A stretch of DNA of 64,000 nt, taken from Cyclobacteriaceae bacterium. Lineage in GTDB: Bacteria > Bacteroidota > Bacteroidia > Cytophagales > Cyclobacteriaceae. This document shows positions 1-7,861 of the stretch, piece by piece. A program made the translations under genes and the position numbers. Every line of letters starts with the position of its first letter. Position 1 is the first letter of the stretch. Below the pieces are notes generated by a model. That model made no database searches. It was not told the origin of the DNA and worked only from the letters and a program-made list of their open reading frames with translations. The stretch covers positions 1 to 64,000 of the forward strand of contig JAEUUC010000010.1 of the NCBI GenBank assembly GCA_016787665.1. The letters run 5' to 3'.

Positions 1-84
<84 letters not shown>

Positions 85-433
85 AATAATTCTTCAGAAT
101 CCTCAACTAACCTCCCAGCCAGTCTCAGACCCCCGGTGGCACTTCTTACCAGAATTCAGAATTCAGTATATCGAATCCAGAATCCAGAATTAAGCCCACC
201 GCTATGTTGTTTCCCTAGTCTCATCTTAATCTTGTCCTCCAGTCTGACCTCTCAGCCAAACCAGAATTTAAAAGAATCGACTCGCCAAGTACCCTCTATC
301 GAGTACCTAGCGGGTCCGCTATCAACCATCATCTCAATGAACGTTTGGGCTGACATTTCAACCCACCGTAGGATCGGGTCATCAAAAACCCTTAAAAAAC
401 CCTAAAAATGAACTATTTCCCGTAAAGGGAGTG
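85..433 (-). other. rRNA operon leader, no gene
   Basis: A stretch of about 350 nt between the predicted rrn transcription start and the 16S 5' end. It would be transcribed as the pre-rRNA leader and normally holds processing stems and antitermination signals; I could not identify a definite boxA. It contains a short GAATTC/GGATTC-rich repeat listed separately. No coding potential is convincing here on either strand. Confidence 0.6.
149..190. repeat. degenerate CTGGATTCTGGAT-type repeat
   Basis: Several near copies of GAATCCAGAATCCAGAAT and GAATTCAGAATTCAG follow one another. Similar TCTGGATACTGGAT-like tracts occur at 9831-9863 and 39331-39400, always between genes. They look like a dispersed low-complexity intergenic element. 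Relatedness was judged by eye only. Confidence 0.45.
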
Positions 434-464
434 CAAAGGTAATCGATGTCGGCTGTTCCGCAAA
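434..464 (-). promoter_or_regulatory. rrn promoter (Bacteroidota type)
   Basis: On the minus strand the sequence reads TTTG, a 19-nt spacer, then TACCTTTG. This matches the Bacteroidota housekeeping sigma consensus TTTG / TAnnTTTG exactly. It points at the 16S gene. The -33 TTTG lies inside a perfect 8-bp-arm dyad (456-475, TTCCGCAA / TTGCGGAA) just past the stop codon of the upstream gene, so the dyad may act as a terminator remnant, a regulator site or both. Confidence 0.75.
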
Positions 465-482
465 TACTTGCGGAAATTTTTC

Positions 483-1013
483 CTAAAGCCCCTTTTCAGC
501 GGTTTTTGGGGCTTTATAGACAGGAACGGTGCTGCAGGGCTCCCCAAACATGATGCTGGCCGCCCAGGGCCGCAGCCGCGCGGTAGCTTCCAGGTAGGCC
601 GATGCAGGCACCGGAATTTTTCCGCAACCCTTTAATACCACCCGGGCCTCGCGGTAAACTGACCAGTCCGTAGTCAGAATTTTCTCCCTGAACAGGGCCG
701 CCTCCATTTCGGCTAACGTGCCCGCATGAACGAAAGTCGCATGGGGTTGCAGCGCTGCCGCCATCAACATATAGGCCCACGTGGGAATGATGGCATCTGC
801 CGAGCAATGCACTGCCACCAGTTTGCCTCGGTACTGCGACCAATCGTGCAAACGAATAAATTCACGGAAGTCTTTCTCACGCAGAATCATTCCCTGAAAA
901 AGCTGATCCTTCAAATCGATTGCCACGCGTTCGCCCGGTGTGTAGAATTCCTCGAGGTCAATCGTCTTGATTGCGCTGTTGGCTACCCGGTTAATGATCG
1001 GCTGCTCGTCCAT
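483..1013 (-). CDS. DUF2480 family protein
   Basis: A 176-residue cytoplasmic protein with the family's typical opening (IINRVANSAIKTIDLEEFY near residue 6) and the conserved GMILREKDFREF stretch. This family is widespread and nearly confined to Bacteroidota, and its function is not established. No signal peptide or membrane segment is seen. It is the last gene of the rpmH-rnpA-protease-tsaB run and starts 13 nt after the tsaB stop, so it is probably cotranscribed. It ends just before the rrn promoter, which places the rRNA operon immediately downstream on the same strand. Confidence 0.85.
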   Translation of the reverse strand: MDEQPIINRVANSAIKTIDLEEFYTPGERVAIDLKDQLFQGMILREKDFREFIRLHDWSQYRGKLVAVHCSADAIIPTWAYMLMAAALQPHATFVHAGTLAEMEAALFREKILTTDWSVYREARVVLKGCGKIPVPASAYLEATARLRPWAASIMFGEPCSTVPVYKAPKTAEKGL

Positions 1014-1026
1014 GGTTTTTACAACA

Positions 1027-1701
1027 CTAGAAAAATGCTTTTGGTTTTTTGGCTACAAAGTCCTTCAGATAGAATGGCTCAAAGCTTGCCGCATCCACCC
1101 ATTTCTTTTCCATCCACAATTGGCCGGCCAACTCACCCAGTTGCGCGGCCTGCGGATGAATGTTGTCCAGAAATTCTGCCTGCGGATGTTGAATCACCGA
1201 ACGGCATTTAGCGGCACCATCACCAAAAAAAAGTATGCGATGTTGGTCCAACTCGCTGCGGAACGACTGCGCATCGATAACGCGTGCGGATGTGGGCGCT
1301 GCCGTGCGCCCTTCTTCATCAAACAGCGCCACGTATACTTCCATGCGCCTGGCATCCAACATAGGGCAATACCAGTGATCACCCGGTTTTTGTTTGCGCA
1401 CCTGGTGCATCATCAACTCCAACGTGGGTACCGCCAGCAGCCTGGCGCCCGTAGCGAAACAAAGACCTTTGGCCGTGGCCACACCAATGCGCAAGCCGGT
1501 ATACGAGCCCGGCCCCGAAGCCACCGCAACCGCATCGGGCTTTTTTGAAGCGACTGACAGAACGTTTTGAATCGAAACGGCCAACTGCGATGCCGTTTGC
1601 TGGGCTTCCACACATTCGTCAGACGCTAAAAGCTCACCCTCCACATGCAACGCAACGGAATAGCGAAAAGTGGATGATTCAATACTCAGGATGCACGCCA
1701 T
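1027..1701 (-). CDS. tsaB: tRNA threonylcarbamoyladenosine biosynthesis protein TsaB
   Basis: TsaB is the partner of TsaD (with TsaE) in making t6A37 on ANN-decoding tRNAs. At 224 residues the length fits the family. It has the ASKHA-type N terminus (ILSIESST) and the hallmark GPGSYTGLRIG motif at residues 63-73. The C terminus (EPFYLKDFVA) is also characteristic. The ATG overlaps the stop codon of the upstream protease as TAATG, suggesting translational coupling. TsaB is a non-catalytic paralogue of TsaD, and no TsaD metal-binding His motif is present, as expected. Confidence 0.93.
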   Translation of the reverse strand: MACILSIESSTFRYSVALHVEGELLASDECVEAQQTASQLAVSIQNVLSVASKKPDAVAVASGPGSYTGLRIGVATAKGLCFATGARLLAVPTLELMMHQVRKQKPGDHWYCPMLDARRMEVYVALFDEEGRTAAPTSARVIDAQSFRSELDQHRILFFGDGAAKCRSVIQHPQAEFLDNIHPQAAQLGELAGQLWMEKKWVDAASFEPFYLKDFVAKKPKAFF

Positions 1702-3353
1702 TACCGGGGGGCCAGCAGCTTTCGGTATTGCTGGGAGTTGTTCAGCAGATCCAGCGCAGCCTTCAACTCCTTATCCGCCTGCAACGAAACTTCGGCCTGA
1801 CCTGCATGCAATTTGTAGTGGAACGCAATCTGCTGCTCAAGTAGCGCGGACACTTCAGGCTTGAACTTGGTCCAACTGGTTTGGTGGCTCTGCTCAATGC
1901 GCTTGTTGATTTCTTTCAGCGATGCCTCCAGATCGGGATAAAACCGTTCACGTTTTGCCGCTTCGCTTAACTCCTGTGCGCGCTTTTCCAGCGGTGTGGT
2001 GTACGTAAACTTTTGCTCCTGCAGCCACCGCACGAACTTACCGTACTCCTCATCGCTGAGTTTAAAACCCACCAGCGAAGCAGGGGCTGGGTGTGTGTGC
2101 ACATAGCGCGTGGCGTAGTCGAACACGTAGCCGGAATACGCCAACTCGGTAACCGCTGCACCCAACAAGTCGGACTCAATCTTAATCTCGGGCTCCAGGC
2201 CGGCACCATCATATACCGTGCGACCCGCTTTGGTGCGGAAGGCCCTGCGCAGCGAATCCGGGATAGTCGATGCCTCACCATCTTCCTGCCGGTGCTGATA
2301 ATCCAGCGCCTGCACGCAGCGCCCGCTGGGGATGTAGTATTTGGCGGTAGTCACCTTCAGTTGCGCATTGTAGGTGAGCGGGCGCGTGGTTTGCACCAGA
2401 CCTTTTCCAAAGGTGCGGTCACCCACCAGCACAGCCCGGTCATAGTCCTGAAGTGAGCCGGCCACAATTTCGGCAGCCGATGCCGTGCCCCGGCTCGTCA
2501 ACATCACCAGCGGCAATTCGGTATCCAGTGGAGCATTTAATGTTTTGTAGCTCTTGTTCCACTCCTCCAATTTGCCGCGGGTGGAAACCACTTCCACGCC
2601 TTTCGGCAAAAAGAGATTGGCAATGTTCACCGCCTCGTGCAACAGGCCTCCGGGGTTATCGCGCAAATCGATGATCAGACTTTTCGCGCCAGCGGCCTTC
2701 AGTTTCACCACGGCTTCTTCCACTTCTTTTCCGGCACCGGGTGTAAAGTCATCCAGCTTCAGGTAACCGACCTGGCCGGGCAGCACGGTTTGGTACACAA
2801 TGTTGCTGATCTTGATCTTTTCACGTTTCAATTTCAGCTTGATGTTTTCGCTTTTGCCAAATCGCTTCACTTCCACAGTTACATCCGTTTGCGGCTGACC
2901 TTTGAGTAGCGCACTCACTTCAGCCGTTGGTCGGCCCTGCACCGTTTGGCCATCCACGCTGATAAACTCATCGCCCACTTGCAGGCCACCCCGTTGAGCC
3001 GGGAAACCCGTATACGTTTCGGTGATCACGGTCTTCTTATTTACCACGCCAATCAACGCACCAATGCCCGCATACTGGCCTGTGGTCAAAATCGAAAAGC
3101 TTTCTAAGTCTTCCTCCGGAATGTAATCGGTGTACGGGTCAAGTGACTCCAACATGCCCTCAATGCCGTGGTTAATGAGCTTGCGCGGCTCCACTTCATC
3201 CACGTAATAGGCATTCACCTCTTTGAAGAGCGTGGCAAAAATGTCGAGGTTCTTGGCAATGTCGAAATACTTTTCGCCCGGGCCCATGAAGGCCCACAGG
3301 CCGCCTGCCATCACCACAAGGGCCGCCAACATCCATTTTCTACTTCTTTGCAT
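1701..3353 (-). CDS. S41 family C-terminal processing peptidase with PDZ domain
   Basis: A 550-residue Ctp/Tsp-type serine protease, probably periplasmic and membrane-tethered: one hydrophobic segment lies at residues 9-24. The PDZ domain spans about 95-165 (AGIGALIG, GLQVGDEFISVDG). The S41 core follows, with nucleophile Ser292 in TSRGTASAAE and general base Lys317 in GDRTFGKG, and RDNPGG around 231-236. The C-terminal 150 residues are helical, as in Bacteroidota members. The start overlaps the rnpA end by 14 nt. The family trims C-termini of exported or envelope proteins; the substrate here is unknown. Confidence 0.92.
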   Translation of the reverse strand: MQRSRKWMLAALVVMAGGLWAFMGPGEKYFDIAKNLDIFATLFKEVNAYYVDEVEPRKLINHGIEGMLESLDPYTDYIPEEDLESFSILTTGQYAGIGALIGVVNKKTVITETYTGFPAQRGGLQVGDEFISVDGQTVQGRPTAEVSALLKGQPQTDVTVEVKRFGKSENIKLKLKREKIKISNIVYQTVLPGQVGYLKLDDFTPGAGKEVEEAVVKLKAAGAKSLIIDLRDNPGGLLHEAVNIANLFLPKGVEVVSTRGKLEEWNKSYKTLNAPLDTELPLVMLTSRGTASAAEIVAGSLQDYDRAVLVGDRTFGKGLVQTTRPLTYNAQLKVTTAKYYIPSGRCVQALDYQHRQEDGEASTIPDSLRRAFRTKAGRTVYDGAGLEPEIKIESDLLGAAVTELAYSGYVFDYATRYVHTHPAPASLVGFKLSDEEYGKFVRWLQEQKFTYTTPLEKRAQELSEAAKRERFYPDLEASLKEINKRIEQSHQTSWTKFKPEVSALLEQQIAFHYKLHAGQAEVSLQADKELKAALDLLNNSQQYRKLLAPR

Positions 3354-3714
3354 AGTGTTGCTTCAGTTTTTCCAGGCTATCCTTCACCTTTTGATGAATA
3401 ACGGGCGAAGGCAATTTTTCTTTCGACAAATAAATATACGCAATCGATAAAATTTGGGTGCCGGCCAGCACCTCCTTCTGCAGCCGGTAGGCTTCACGCA
3501 GCCTGCGTTTCAGGGTATTGCGGTCAACCGCCTTCTTAAAATTGCGTTTGGGCACCGAAAAAAAAACCTGGTGGGGGCCGTGCGCGGGCGTGGGCTGAGG
3601 CAGCGCCAGCACTTTGAGTATGCCCAAATGAAAAGAGGAGCCCCGGTCAAAAAGCTCCTGAATGTAAAGCTTGCGGCTAAGCCGCTCCGCCTTCGAAAAA
3701 CTGTATTTCCCCAT
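3340..3714 (-). CDS. rnpA: ribonuclease P protein component
   Basis: A 124-residue basic protein that assists the RNase P RNA in 5' maturation of tRNAs. It opens with FSKAERLSRK, carries the VFFSVPKRNFKKAVDRN block and then the RNR-type signature (RNTLKRRLREAYR). Position directly downstream of rpmH is the classical arrangement. The ATG was chosen because it gives the standard short N terminus. It overlaps the downstream protease gene by 14 nt. The next expected neighbours (yidD, yidC) are replaced by the protease gene. Confidence 0.95.
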   Translation of the reverse strand: MGKYSFSKAERLSRKLYIQELFDRGSSFHLGILKVLALPQPTPAHGPHQVFFSVPKRNFKKAVDRNTLKRRLREAYRLQKEVLAGTQILSIAYIYLSKEKLPSPVIHQKVKDSLEKLKQHYAKK

Positions 3715-3751
3715 GGGGTTGGGGTGGGCAGCCCTATGCGGGCCGCGGTGG

Positions 3752-3913
3752 TTACTTGTGCTTAAGCGACTTTTCGTCCGAAACGGTCAGTTTCTTTCTT
3801 CCCTTCTTTCTGCGGGAAGCGAGCACCCTGCGGCCGTTGGCCGAGGCCATTCTTTCGCGGAAACCGTGCTTATTCTTTCTTTTTCTGCGGGAGGGCTGAT
3901 ACGTGCGCTTCAT
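3752..3913 (-). CDS. rpmH: 50S ribosomal protein L34
   Basis: A 53-residue, very basic protein beginning [20 protein letters not shown], the universal L34 opening, with the conserved [15 protein letters not shown] block. The length is slightly above the 44-46 residues of most bacteria; the extra C-terminal tail ([13 protein letters not shown]) is common in Bacteroidota. It is the first gene of the run. A candidate promoter lies within 70 nt upstream. Confidence 0.96.
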   Translation of the reverse strand: MKRTYQPSRRKRKNKHGFRERMASANGRRVLASRRKKGRKKLTVSDEKSLKHK

Positions 3914-3949
3914 AACTATCTGATTTGGGCCTTTTTATCAAAAGGGCTG

Positions 3950-3980
3950 CAAATATGTGGCTTATTTCGGGTTTGTGCAA
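3950..3980 (-). promoter_or_regulatory. candidate promoter of rpmH operon
   Basis: Minus strand reads TTG, a 20-nt spacer, then CATATTTG, which is one base off TAnnTTTG. The predicted start would lie about 30 nt upstream of the rpmH ATG. Position and spacing agree with other promoters in this window. Confidence 0.4.
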
Positions 3981-4247
3981 GCGCTGGGGGTAGGCTTGCC
4001 AACCGAAGTTCCGTTAGCGGATAGCTTTTGGGGCGGCTACCGGGCTGCTTCGGGGTCGCTGTCCGCTCCGTGCTCACTACGTTCGCACCAAGCCCTACGC
4101 ATCCGCGGCCGCGCGTTGTGGATTCATAAAGTGGCGCATTAATCGGCTGCTGGGCAGGCGACCAACAGCAACGATGGGGTATAAAGGTAAAAGAAGTAAC
4201 AAGAATAATCCCACCATAGTGAATATCATCTTGTTGTGGCCAGTGCC
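3981..4247. other. spacer at left edge of accessory block
   Basis: Nothing convincing is coded here. The left part is GC-rich with short internal inverted elements (TCCGCGGCCGCGCG region near 4100); the right part turns AT-rich towards the downstream lipoprotein gene. It marks the compositional boundary between the rpmH run and the accessory block. Confidence 0.4.
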
Positions 4248-5036
4248 TTACTCAGTCCAGTTATTTATTTGCTCCCCTTTAAAAGTCTCTACGTTTATTG
4301 AAAGGTCAGCCTTGTACGGTTTACCATCAATTTTAATAACGTTTTTTAACTCTGATTCGTCACCGTCAAACTGAAAAATGAAAGCTTTAACAAAATAGTA
4401 TCCTGAATTCTGCATGTCAGTAACGATGTCACCATTTTCGTCAATCTCATAGTAAAAGTAGTGTCCGGGTGTTTGCTTGTTGAACTTAGCGCCCTTATTT
4501 GTCAGTTTTTGTAAAAACTCATTTACTAAATTGATGGAAGATGATTGATGATAACCAATTGTTCCCCAGTAGGTATTTTGTGGCACACGCTTCGTTATCG
4601 GTCTTACTATTTCTATTCCGGTCTGTTGGCTAAACACCAGTTGAATCTCACTGTCGTTAACTTTAAGTATTCCTCTGTTCTTTAGTTTCGCATTATTAAA
4701 TTCGATTGGATACTCTCCTGATTTTACTGATTTCAGGTCAACAACGGTGCTGGCCGGTCCAGGTGCCGTTAAACAAATCGTTATCTCACCAACACCTGTG
4801 AATGTAATTTGAAACGAATTGTCATTTATTCCTTTGTCGGTTAGGATTGGGAAGTTAACACAGGGGTAAATTTTTTCAGTTTTACAGTGAAAAGTTAAGC
4901 TCCGAAAATTTATGTCCAGTAATTCTCGCGTTTCTATGAAAATCTTTGAGTCAATAGGGTTGTTGGTCAGTCCCGTGTCATTGTATTCACAGGATAGAAG
5001 TAATGTCAGGGTGCAAAAAATCAATAGTCTGTTCAT
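4248..5036 (-). CDS. hypothetical lipoprotein
   Basis: A 262-residue protein from an internal ATG. I chose this start because it gives a clean type II signal peptide (MNRLLIFCTLTLLLSC, lipobox Cys16); the upstream in-frame extension has no signal and is probably untranslated. After the lipobox the protein is mostly beta-strand-like, with no domain I recognise. The gene is AT-rich compared with the rpmH run and stands alone between dyad elements, so it is probably acquired. It is predicted to be anchored in the envelope; its role is unknown. Confidence 0.7.
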   Translation of the reverse strand: MNRLLIFCTLTLLLSCEYNDTGLTNNPIDSKIFIETRELLDINFRSLTFHCKTEKIYPCVNFPILTDKGINDNSFQITFTGVGEITICLTAPGPASTVVDLKSVKSGEYPIEFNNAKLKNRGILKVNDSEIQLVFSQQTGIEIVRPITKRVPQNTYWGTIGYHQSSSINLVNEFLQKLTNKGAKFNKQTPGHYFYYEIDENGDIVTDMQNSGYYFVKAFIFQFDGDESELKNVIKIDGKPYKADLSINVETFKGEQINNWTE

Positions 5037-5067
5037 ATAAAACCTTAAACACAGAAATTCGCCAATT

Positions 5068-5106
5068 CGTTGTAACGGTGGCTGCCCAATGGCATTAACC
5101 ACAACG
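5068..5106. repeat. imperfect dyad next to lipoprotein gene
   Basis: CGTTGT at the left and ACAACG at the right enclose GGTGGC...TGCC / GGCATTAACC, giving a 39-nt imperfect hairpin with unpaired bases. It lies just upstream of the lipoprotein start. Geometry (short outer arms, interrupted inner arms) recalls integron attC or other cassette junctions, but that is inference. Confidence 0.45.
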
Positions 5107-5433
5107 TTTTGTGTTTATTTAGTTGCGGGAGTAGGAGGGCTTAAAAATGAAGCGCAGCGGAATGTCTGCTCCGAACTGTCCCCCGTGACCGACCTACATT
5201 GTGAAACATAGACTTCAATTTAACACTAAACCCCCGCATTGCATAAACATTTTGTTACCGCCTGTGCCCCTTCCCCCGTGTCGGCTGAAACAAAATTGTC
5301 AAATGTTGTCCACATTCTTTTGTCGTTTGCTTTTAATTTATTGGTCTCAGTCCACCGTCCCCGCGCGTGGCGGCAACTGTGGGAACTTTGTCTGCATACA
5401 CTAAACTACTCACTTGAATTTTACGTGCGTTGG
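5107..5433. other. non-coding spacer in accessory block
   Basis: About 330 nt between two dyads. Short open frames exist on the plus strand, but they have no recognisable start context or protein features. Text such as CCCCGCATTGCATAAAC looks like the tail of a cassette or repeat unit rather than a gene. Confidence 0.4.
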
Positions 5434-5498
5434 CAGCAGCACTCTTGCCTTAGCTTTGGTCGTGCGTTAGAATGTGTGGCTTGGCAAGTGTGCTGCTG
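5434..5498. repeat. long dyad A, 16-bp arms
   Basis: Left arm CAGCAGCACTCTTGCC and right arm GGCAAGTGTGCTGCTG pair at 15 of 16 positions around a 33-nt loop. The loop contains GCTTTGGTCG and ATGTGTGGC. The same loop and inner-arm motifs recur in the dyad at 9417-9476, so the two are homologous elements bracketing the two-gene unit between them. Confidence 0.7.
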
Positions 5499-5536
5499 GT
5501 CGGCATAATATTTTCGGGTAGGTATTCTGTCGTTTA

Positions 5537-7861
5537 TTACGAATTACTAAAATCCGTAATAATATCATATCTGACGTAGAATTCTTTTGTCCCTTCATGA
5601 ATATCAAAATATGAATTTAGTTCAGTAATTATTGGAATAAATATTCTATTCTCAGTAATAATTGTTGTTGTCGGTACGGCTTTTCCCCCAGTTGATTCAT
5701 CTGAGAGTTTTTCCTTCAATTCTATGTCGTAATAGAGCGATAGGTTGTTAGAAGCATGAGTGAAAATATAGACTACTTTGTGCATACTCCAGATTACCTT
5801 AGTCGTATGTGGTTCCAGAAAAAATTCCAATTGACTCTTGAAAAGTTTGTCCGAAAGGCTTAGAAATAAGCTAAAATCATTAAGGTGAGGATATGGCTTG
5901 TCAGTTTTTAGAATTTTTTTATCTGTTTTTGTTTCTCTCCTAATTATTGGCGGCACCGGACCATACTCATCAAATGAAGCCTTGTCAGCTGTATTATCTT
6001 CTATAATACTAGGTATTTCTTGTTCGACAGTTCCTACTTGATTCTTCCTTACAAATTGAGAATGAGTTCTAATTATTGTTGTAGATTTTTTTAGAACTTC
6101 AGGGAAATCAATGTCACCCGAAACGTATTCGGAAAGCAAAGACTCAAGAGCTCCCAGGTCAGAATATTCATACTTATATAGTTCTCGATTCCGCATTAGA
6201 ATTTTATGCAATGCGTCTGCACCTTGCCTTGTTGATGAAGGCACGTAGGGAGCGAATTTTTGATAAAGATGATTTCTTACAAAATCTTTCACGAAGCTTC
6301 CGAATAGCGACCAGTCTGTCGAATAAATTTGAAGAACTTGTTGAACAGCACTTGATTGCCTCGATAGGTACACAATTACAACATTGTCTTTATGCTCAAT
6401 TAAACTTGGAACTTGATGACTGATATCTGCAATGTATACTTTGGAATCAGCAATTAGATAATCTTCATTTAGAATATTCGTAATTCGTAATATTAGTGTC
6501 ACTTCGGAGAACGATAATTCCTTTGTTTCAAAAACTTTTAAAACTCTAGCTTTATCTGGAACCTCCTCTACACCTAACCTCTTAATATATTCTAATTGGA
6601 TTCTTCTTCTTGGATTGTCTTGGCTTAGCAATAATAAATAGGAATTTTCATTGCCAAATTGAAGAATTGTTGATGAATCTCTGCCAGAGTAGTAATATAC
6701 CTTCTTGCCTCCAACGGTTGACGCGATTTTGCTCAAGCTCCATCTTTCATCATTTGGCTGAACAACAATTTTTAGGTTTTTAGCTAATTCAAATTTATTG
6801 TTAGAGGACAAATAGTTTAAGAATCCTGAATTCAAGTCAGCTATGTCTAAATGGGAAATTGACTCAGCTATTTTAGCTTCAATTGAATTAATGATTTGCG
6901 AAACTAATTCTATGCTTTCCCTGCTTAATGCTTCTCTTCCTGCTGTTGGGTGTAAGACGGATAGATTAACCACTCCACCTAAATTGAAAAATCCTGAAAC
7001 TGGAATTGGAGCTAAACCGAAGTAATTTCTAAGTCCGTAAATCCCACCGCCCCCTTGTGAAAGCACAATATCACCAATCATCGTTTGTCCATTTCTAGTG
7101 ATATCCGAGCAATAAACTTTTACGATATTTTGATTTGTATAATTTATTTGTAGAGTGAAGCTTGAGTTGTTTGGTGTAACAATTTTGTGTGATTCGGTCT
7201 TGAAAAGATTCTCAGGGCGAACTTCAAAAATATCCGTGTATTTGTTCTGACTAACAGTCGTACCATTTATTATAACAGGAATATTTAAGTGTTTGACGTA
7301 AGGATTAAGATAGCTTATCGCTCCTTGAGCTGTAAGATTCAGCGCATCATCAAGTTCAGCAATAATTTGTGTACCCGCTTCCCTTTCTTCAACGATTGTC
7401 TTAATATCAATGCACTCCTCTGTTATAGAGAGGGATTCCCTTCTTGCAAAGGTTTCAATAGTTTCATTTCCTTGGGCATAATGGGTAATTACTTTTATTG
7501 ATTTGCAAACACCGAAATTCGCCATCGCACCTATTCCAAATGTTCCAACTACTCCAGCTTTTTGAGCTATTTCGTTATTCTTTCCGCTTGAGCCTGCTTT
7601 CCAGAAGTTATTACTTACAACATCTCTATTCATACCAATTCCATTGTCTTCAATTGTAATGTATTTGGAGTTGATATTTACATTTATCTTTGGCGCAAAT
7701 GAATCTTTGCCATTGAGCTGCATTCTCATTAAGATAGCATCATACCCATTCTGAATATTTTCACGAAGTAAAGCATACGGTGAGTCATAAATATCATTTG
7801 AAAGAATTTCAAGAACCCTCCTAACTTCAATTTGAAACGATAATTTGCTTGTGTTACTCAT
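5537..7861 (-). CDS. HSP90-like GHKL ATPase protein
   Basis: A 774-residue protein with an N-terminal GHKL ATPase fold: N-box E34-N35...N38 (RENIQNGYDA), G1 motif DNGIGM at 72-77, and lid motif GTFGIGAM at 106-113. A region resembling the HSP90 S5-like middle domain follows (PYVKHLNIPVIING around 187, HPTAGREALSRES near 307). The C-terminal half is not recognised and does not match the HtpG dimerisation domain, so this is not ordinary HtpG. The start overlaps the stop of the metallophosphoesterase gene as ATGA. It is strongly AT-rich relative to flanking genes. The pairing suggests an ATP-driven sensor or effector module, possibly anti-phage; the function is not shown by sequence alone. Confidence 0.75.
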   Translation of the reverse strand: MSNTSKLSFQIEVRRVLEILSNDIYDSPYALLRENIQNGYDAILMRMQLNGKDSFAPKINVNINSKYITIEDNGIGMNRDVVSNNFWKAGSSGKNNEIAQKAGVVGTFGIGAMANFGVCKSIKVITHYAQGNETIETFARRESLSITEECIDIKTIVEEREAGTQIIAELDDALNLTAQGAISYLNPYVKHLNIPVIINGTTVSQNKYTDIFEVRPENLFKTESHKIVTPNNSSFTLQINYTNQNIVKVYCSDITRNGQTMIGDIVLSQGGGGIYGLRNYFGLAPIPVSGFFNLGGVVNLSVLHPTAGREALSRESIELVSQIINSIEAKIAESISHLDIADLNSGFLNYLSSNNKFELAKNLKIVVQPNDERWSLSKIASTVGGKKVYYYSGRDSSTILQFGNENSYLLLLSQDNPRRRIQLEYIKRLGVEEVPDKARVLKVFETKELSFSEVTLILRITNILNEDYLIADSKVYIADISHQVPSLIEHKDNVVIVYLSRQSSAVQQVLQIYSTDWSLFGSFVKDFVRNHLYQKFAPYVPSSTRQGADALHKILMRNRELYKYEYSDLGALESLLSEYVSGDIDFPEVLKKSTTIIRTHSQFVRKNQVGTVEQEIPSIIEDNTADKASFDEYGPVPPIIRRETKTDKKILKTDKPYPHLNDFSLFLSLSDKLFKSQLEFFLEPHTTKVIWSMHKVVYIFTHASNNLSLYYDIELKEKLSDESTGGKAVPTTTIITENRIFIPIITELNSYFDIHEGTKEFYVRYDIITDFSNS

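Noticed and set aside
456-475. Dyad as a rho-independent terminator of the rpmH run
   Set aside because: On the minus strand it is not followed by a T tract; the A/T tract lies on the wrong side.
3752-3980. Replication origin near rpmH-rnpA
   Set aside because: No dnaA gene or cluster of DnaA boxes was seen around rpmH.
5201-5508. Two plus-strand open frames between the lipoprotein and ATPase genes
   Set aside because: They run through dyad A and lack recognisable protein features.
5537-7861. Assignment as HtpG chaperone
   Set aside because: Only the ATPase head and part of the middle region resemble HSP90; the C-terminal half does not, and the gene is in an accessory block with a phosphoesterase.
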